Of a stretch of 17,364 nt of DNA, positions 13,585-17,364 are shown in pieces. The notes beneath the pieces are model-generated. The model saw only the letters and a list, made by a program, of their open reading frames with translations, did not search any database and was not told the origin of the DNA. Numbering within the stretch: position 1 is the stretch's first letter; each line of letters begins with the position of its first letter. The DNA lies in NCBI GenBank assembly GCA_020348625.1, contig CP070752.1:2300953-2318316 (forward strand). The letters are read 5' to 3'. The position numbers were made by a program, and so were the translations under genes. This DNA is from Deltaproteobacteria bacterium. Its GTDB lineage: Bacteria; Desulfobacterota; DSM-4660; Desulfatiglandales; B25-G16.

Positions 13585-14769
13585 ATGAAATATGAAAAGC
13601 TTTTCTCGCCAATCACTATGCGGGGAGTGACCTTTCCCAACCGGATTATGCGCACCTCAATGGTCTCAGGGCTCGCCACTGAGGATGGGGCGGTAACGGA
13701 TGTATTGAAGCAAAGATACCAACGGGAGGCAAAGGGAGGAGTCGGAGCAATTGTGGTAGAGGCATCCGTTGTCATAGCCTCCAAGAGCCCCTATAACCTC
13801 CGGATCAGCGACGACAGCTTTGTGCCCGGCTTTACCGAGGTGGTCAACACGATCCGCTCAGCGAACGCGGATACGCGAATTGGGATTCAGATCATGCAGT
13901 TCCTCAAGATCGCCAGAAGCGGATGGCGACAGAAAGTCGAGGACTTCAAGAAGGAGGATCTGCCGAAGATAGTGCAAGATCACGTAGATGCTGCCAAGCG
14001 TGCTTTGACCGCGGGTTTCGACTTTATCGAACTACACATGGCCCATGCATTTGTCCTTGCCTCCTTCTTGTCACGGGTTAACAAAAGGACTGACGAGTAC
14101 GGGGGCAGCTTTGAAAACAGGATGAGGCTCCCTGTCGAGGTGTACAAGGCGGTACGTCAGACGGTGGGAGAAGACTACCCGCTGGGTATCAGAATCAACG
14201 GAGAGGATTTCATCGTCCAAGGCAACACGCTGGAACAGAGCACCCGGATTGCCAGAAGGTTCGCGGAACTGGGCGCTGACTATATTAGCGTAACCGCAGG
14301 CGATCGCTTTGAAGACGCTGCCATCCCGGAAGAGGGAAACCCCCCTGATCCTATGTCCGGCTACAGTGGTCACCGGATGAGCCCGTGGTGGTGGTGGCCA
14401 GATGGAACCCATGTGTACCTGGCGGAGGGCGTAAGAAAGGCCGTCAGAAAGGGTGGGTTCGATACGCCAATAGTGATTGCCGGCAAGATCAGGGAGCCCA
14501 AACATGCCGAGGAAATCTTGCGGGAGGAGAAGGCAGATATGATAGGCCTGTGCAGGGCACTTCTGTGCGATCCCGACTGGCCGATTAAGGCAAAGGAAGG
14601 CAAAGACAAGGAAATCGTGAAGTGCGTGGCCTGCAACTGGTGTCTTGAGGCCGACTCCCGATATGAAAAGGTGAATTGCTGCAGGTGGCCCGAGGGGAGC
14701 CTGGTTGCTCCTGACCCGTTTACTCCAAAAGCGGCCCGTCCCGGCAAGATTAAGAAGGAAGACAGGTGA
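13585..14769 (+). CDS. OYE-type NADH:flavin oxidoreductase with Fe-S cysteine motif
   Basis: 394 residues forming an FMN-binding TIM barrel of the Old Yellow Enzyme/2-enoate reductase class. The family block H-M-A-H-A-F..LASFLSRVNKRTDEYGGSFENRMR carries the paired substrate-binding histidines. C347, C350, C353 and C365 (or C366) form a cluster like the 4Fe-4S motif of 2,4-dienoyl-CoA reductase, with spacing C-x2-C-x2-C-x11-C, one residue shorter before the third cysteine than the common form. The protein ends soon after, so the FAD/NAD half of the roughly 670-residue reductases is missing and a separate electron donor is implied. Four consecutive tryptophans (268-271) lie near the expected substrate pocket. 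AAGGAGG precedes ATG 13585. Probable role: reduction of an activated C=C in a ring or enoyl-CoA intermediate. Confidence 0.88.
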   Translation: MKYEKLFSPITMRGVTFPNRIMRTSMVSGLATEDGAVTDVLKQRYQREAKGGVGAIVVEASVVIASKSPYNLRISDDSFVPGFTEVVNTIRSANADTRIGIQIMQFLKIARSGWRQKVEDFKKEDLPKIVQDHVDAAKRALTAGFDFIELHMAHAFVLASFLSRVNKRTDEYGGSFENRMRLPVEVYKAVRQTVGEDYPLGIRINGEDFIVQGNTLEQSTRIARRFAELGADYISVTAGDRFEDAAIPEEGNPPDPMSGYSGHRMSPWWWWPDGTHVYLAEGVRKAVRKGGFDTPIVIAGKIREPKHAEEILREEKADMIGLCRALLCDPDWPIKAKEGKDKEIVKCVACNWCLEADSRYEKVNCCRWPEGSLVAPDPFTPKAARPGKIKKEDR

Positions 14770-14838
14770 TTTCATTGGCACGTTGAAATTGCCGAAGGAT
14801 AGCCTGTTGATAACTTCAGGCGAATGGAGGCTATGACC

Positions 14839-16488
14839 GTGTCTAAACTCGATTTTCCACGGCACAAACACGAAGATGCCCAAGAATATAGCACCAAGCG
14901 GTGGTGGCTTGGCATAACCCTCGGTGACATGCTTGATAAGACAGCTGACCTGTATCCCAGAAAGGAAGCGCTCGTGGACGACAGGGTTCGGCTCTCATAC
15001 TCAGAGCTCAGAAACCGAGTGGACAAGCTAGCCGTGGGATTTATCAAATTGGGCATCGAAAAGGGCGACACCGTTCTCTTGCAGCTCCCCAACTGGGCTG
15101 AATATGTGTATTCGTATTTTGCGCTGCAGAAGATCGGCAGTGTTCCGGTGCTATTGATTTCCGGGTACCGACAATTAGAGGTGAGTCATCTCTGCCAGTT
15201 GACCGAGGCCAGGGCGTGGATTGTGCCGGATGCTTACCGCAAGATAGATTATACGTCGTTTATGGGGGAGGTGAAGGACGCAAACCCCCAGCTGGATTAC
15301 ATCATCTCGGTACGGGTAGCTGGCGACAATGACAACTTCACCACCAGTCTTGAAACCCTCATGGATAGAGACCTTACCGCTCAAGATAGGCAGGACTTGG
15401 CTGACAGAAGGCCTTTACCAAGTGATCTCGCCCACATACTGCCCTCTGGAGGAACAACCGGTCTACCCAAGGCCATCCCCCGCACCCACAACGACTATAT
15501 CTGTAATATTGAATACGTAGCGCGAGCGGGAGAGATGTGCACTGATGACATCTGGATGGTAACCGTGCCGGTGGGCCATAATTTGGCACTGCTCGTGGGG
15601 GTTACCGGCTGCATCTTCACCGGCGGCAAGTTGGTTTTGCTGGACTCTACGAGACTGGGTGATGTGTGCGGGGCTATCCAGAGAGAGAGGATAACCTTTA
15701 TGCCGATTGTGCCCAGCTTGCTCAAGAGAATTATCGATTTCGAGGAATTGGCTAACTATGATGTCAAATCCTTGAGAAAGATATCTGCCGGCGGCGAGGC
15801 CAGTACTCCCGAGCTCATCAAAAGCGTAACCGAGAAACTGGGCTGCAAATACATAAACGAATTCGGGATGAGCGAGGGGCTGCTCTGTCGGACCAGGATC
15901 GATTATGACCTCGATACCATCTGCACCACCATTGGGATGCCATGCTGCCCATACGATCAAACCAGGATAATCGATCGGGACGGAAACGAGCTTCCTGCTA
16001 GCACCGACGGTGAATTGGCAACCAAGGGACCAGGCATATTCGCCGGATACCTCAAGAACCCCGAGGAAAACGAGAAGGCCTTCACCGCTGATGGCTTCTT
16101 CAGAACCGGAGACCAGGCGAGAAAGGACGAGTCGGGTAACGTACGCATAACAGGAAGAATAAAGGATCTTATCATCAGGGGCGGTGAGAACATCACTCCT
16201 GGCCAAATAGAGGAGATATTGGCAACGTATCCAGGTGTTGCAGATGTTGCCGTTATCGGTATGCCCGATAAGGACTTGGGTGAGAGGGTCTGTGCGTACA
16301 TCCAGCCCGCTGCCGGTGCAAAACTGGATCCCGAAAAGATTAAGGCATTCATGGAAGACAAAGGGGCTTCTAAGTTGCTGATTCCGGAGCGGTTTGAATT
16401 CATGGATGCCCTGCCAATGACCGAGGCTGTCAAGCACGACAAAAAGGCCCTGCGGGAAGATTTGAAACGGCGCATAAGCCAGTCGTGA
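14839..16488 (+). CDS. EntE-like aryl/acyl-AMP ligase (probable hydroxybenzoate-type CoA ligase)
   Basis: About 549 residues of the ANL adenylate-forming family, closest in motifs to 2,3-dihydroxybenzoate-AMP ligases. The P-loop SGGTTGLPK is at residues 203-211, followed by the EntE-like PRTHNDY. H247-N248 (VGHN) is the aryl-acid contact region, A5 FGMSEG is at 342-347, and the hinge block is GRIKDLIIRGGENI. The A10 lysine is K532 (PMTEAVKHDKKAL), where the usual Gly before Lys is Val. It would activate an aromatic acid with ATP and, in a catabolic operon without siderophore carrier genes, pass it to CoA. The frame is open from ATG 14824, but GGAGG at 14826-14830 fits GTG 14839 (8-base spacing) better; ATG 14833 is too close. 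It starts 69 bases after the reductase and likely shares its transcript. Confidence 0.88.
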   Translation: MSKLDFPRHKHEDAQEYSTKRWWLGITLGDMLDKTADLYPRKEALVDDRVRLSYSELRNRVDKLAVGFIKLGIEKGDTVLLQLPNWAEYVYSYFALQKIGSVPVLLISGYRQLEVSHLCQLTEARAWIVPDAYRKIDYTSFMGEVKDANPQLDYIISVRVAGDNDNFTTSLETLMDRDLTAQDRQDLADRRPLPSDLAHILPSGGTTGLPKAIPRTHNDYICNIEYVARAGEMCTDDIWMVTVPVGHNLALLVGVTGCIFTGGKLVLLDSTRLGDVCGAIQRERITFMPIVPSLLKRIIDFEELANYDVKSLRKISAGGEASTPELIKSVTEKLGCKYINEFGMSEGLLCRTRIDYDLDTICTTIGMPCCPYDQTRIIDRDGNELPASTDGELATKGPGIFAGYLKNPEENEKAFTADGFFRTGDQARKDESGNVRITGRIKDLIIRGGENITPGQIEEILATYPGVADVAVIGMPDKDLGERVCAYIQPAAGAKLDPEKIKAFMEDKGASKLLIPERFEFMDALPMTEAVKHDKKALREDLKRRISQS

Positions 16489-16568
16489 TGCTCAGCTGGG
16501 GTACCAGCCCGATGAAACCGCTTTTGTCTGGTATTAAAAGGACTTAACAGCACGAAAGGAGGAGGAAT

Positions 16569-17364
16569 ATGGAGATCAAGAAGCTTGGCGTTTTGGGATG
16601 CGGCCAGATGGGAGCCGGTATTGTACAGGTCTTCGCCCAAGCCGGTTACCAGGTTATTGCTGTTGACACAGACCAAGAAATGCTGGACAACGCGCTGAAA
16701 TCCCTGGATAGACGACTGGCGGGTCGGGTTGAGAAGGGCAAGCTGGGCCAGGCTGAGAAAGACGGCATACTGGGCCGCATAACAACCAGCATTAAAATGG
16801 AGGATTTGAGAGACTGTGACCTCATCGAGGAAGCCGTGCCGGAAGACCTTGAATTGAAGAAAAGGGTCTTTTCCCAATTGGATCAGATCTGCTCCGCCCA
16901 TACCATTTTTGGCACCAATACTTCCTGTCTTTCCGTGACCGACATGGCCGCGGCAACCAAGAGGGGCGAAAAACTGCTGGGCATGCACTTCCATAATCCC
17001 GCTCCCGTTATGCGCTTGCTGGAATTGGTTCGCACCATCATGACGAGCGAAGAGACCATCGAAACGGTAACGAAGTTCGGCGAGACGCTGGGAAAGACCG
17101 TGGTGGTAGCTCCCGATGTGGGCGGCTTTATCGTCACCCGGCTCTTTACGCCCTTTCTGTTGGGGGCGGTTCACATGCTGGAAGAAGGGATCGCTACCAG
17201 AGAAGAAATCGATACCTCCATGAAGCTGGCAGTCAATCATCCGATGGGCCCCCTGGAGGTAGTCGATATTATCGGGCTCGATACCGAACTCGCCATAGCC
17301 GAGATGCTCTACGAGGAGACCAAAGACCCCAAGTACGCAGCTCCTCTCCTGCTTAAAAAGATGG
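16569..17364 (+). CDS. 3-hydroxyacyl-CoA dehydrogenase (3-hydroxybutyryl-CoA type), 3' end outside window
   Basis: 265 residues are visible before the window ends. The N-terminal Rossmann fold has GCGQMGAG (residues 10-17) for NAD. Catalytic residues align with human short-chain HADH: S119 (NTSCLS), H140 (GMHFHNP) and E152 (RLLELV) are kept. The conserved Asn (N208 in the human enzyme, in GFIVNRLL) is Thr190 here (GFIVTRLF, codon ACC 17136-17138), an uncommon change at a substrate-contacting position. NHPMGPLEVVDIIGLD marks the C-terminal dimerisation domain. GGAGGAGG at 16558-16565 precedes ATG 16569. It would oxidise a 3-hydroxyacyl-CoA, the product type of the hydratase at 7031. About 20-25 further residues are expected beyond the window. 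Confidence 0.92.
   Translation, partial: MEIKKLGVLGCGQMGAGIVQVFAQAGYQVIAVDTDQEMLDNALKSLDRRLAGRVEKGKLGQAEKDGILGRITTSIKMEDLRDCDLIEEAVPEDLELKKRVFSQLDQICSAHTIFGTNTSCLSVTDMAAATKRGEKLLGMHFHNPAPVMRLLELVRTIMTSEETIETVTKFGETLGKTVVVAPDVGGFIVTRLFTPFLLGAVHMLEEGIATREEIDTSMKLAVNHPMGPLEVVDIIGLDTELAIAEMLYEETKDPKYAAPLLLKKM

Noticed and set aside
14071..14883. 270-codon open frame on the - strand
   Set aside because: Shadow of the OYE-like gene; no ribosome binding site at its start and no family match.
15463..16437. 324-codon open frame on the - strand
   Set aside because: It lies wholly opposite the EntE-like ligase gene, whose motifs are unmistakable; its translation shows no recognisable family pattern.
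16495..16508. GCTGG-GGTA-CCAGC hairpin after the ligase gene as a terminator
   Set aside because: Stem of only 5 bp and no following T-run; the next gene has a strong ribosome binding site and probably shares the transcript.
15957..17240. 427-codon open frame on the - strand
   Set aside because: It runs opposite both the ligase end and the hydroxyacyl-CoA dehydrogenase, crossing two real genes and their gap; codon bias of the + strand genes explains it.
1..17364. CRISPR array, tRNA or rRNA genes
   Set aside because: No regularly spaced repeats, no cloverleaf-like stretch and no rRNA-like sequence were seen.

Overview
This window looks like part of the chromosome of a strictly anaerobic bacterium that degrades aromatic or alicyclic carbon through CoA thioesters. 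The most likely group is Desulfobacterota (former Deltaproteobacteria), such as a syntroph or sulfate reducer. This is inferred from gene content: a LIV-type ABC uptake system with a Tat-exported binding protein, crotonase and 3-hydroxyacyl-CoA dehydrogenase, an Fe-S OYE-type reductase, and split PEP-synthase-like proteins resembling phenylphosphate synthase. No rRNA, tRNA, CRISPR array or intact insertion sequence was seen. All supported genes are on the + strand.

Layout. 1-728: the 3' end of an unrecognised gene, then a small FMN-binding split-barrel protein. 826-1676: an IclR-family regulator whose promoter carries repeats that recur upstream of the catabolic cluster. 1927-6763: a five-gene branched-chain-amino-acid-type ABC transporter in the order binding protein, two ATPases, two permeases, with a strong stem-loop after the binding-protein gene. 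7031-7810: an enoyl-CoA hydratase. 7811-8124: a regulatory gap with a good sigma-70-type promoter and a perfect 12-bp inverted repeat at the predicted transcription start. 8125-13502: an ATP-grasp protein like the PEP-synthase N-terminus (interrupted by an in-frame TGA), an ACMSD-type amidohydrolase/decarboxylase, a HAD-like protein, an unknown protein, and a protein carrying the PEP-utilizing phosphohistidine domain. 13585-17364: an OYE-like flavoprotein, an EntE-like aryl-AMP/CoA ligase and a 3-hydroxyacyl-CoA dehydrogenase cut by the window end.

Working model (inference). The transporter imports an organic acid or related substrate. The two separated PEP-synthase-like halves form an ATP-driven, phosphohistidine-mediated kinase for a hydroxylated (phenolic or enolic) substrate, as phenylphosphate synthase PpsA/PpsB do in Thauera. 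The metal-dependent amidohydrolase would then (de)carboxylate, and the HAD-like protein may bind or release the phosphate. The ligase makes the CoA ester, and the reductase, hydratase and dehydrogenase continue toward beta-oxidation. No UbiD-type carboxylase is present; the amidohydrolase sits where one would be expected. That makes this a candidate undescribed variant of phosphorylation-dependent aromatic activation. The IclR protein probably controls its own gene and the 8125-onward cluster.
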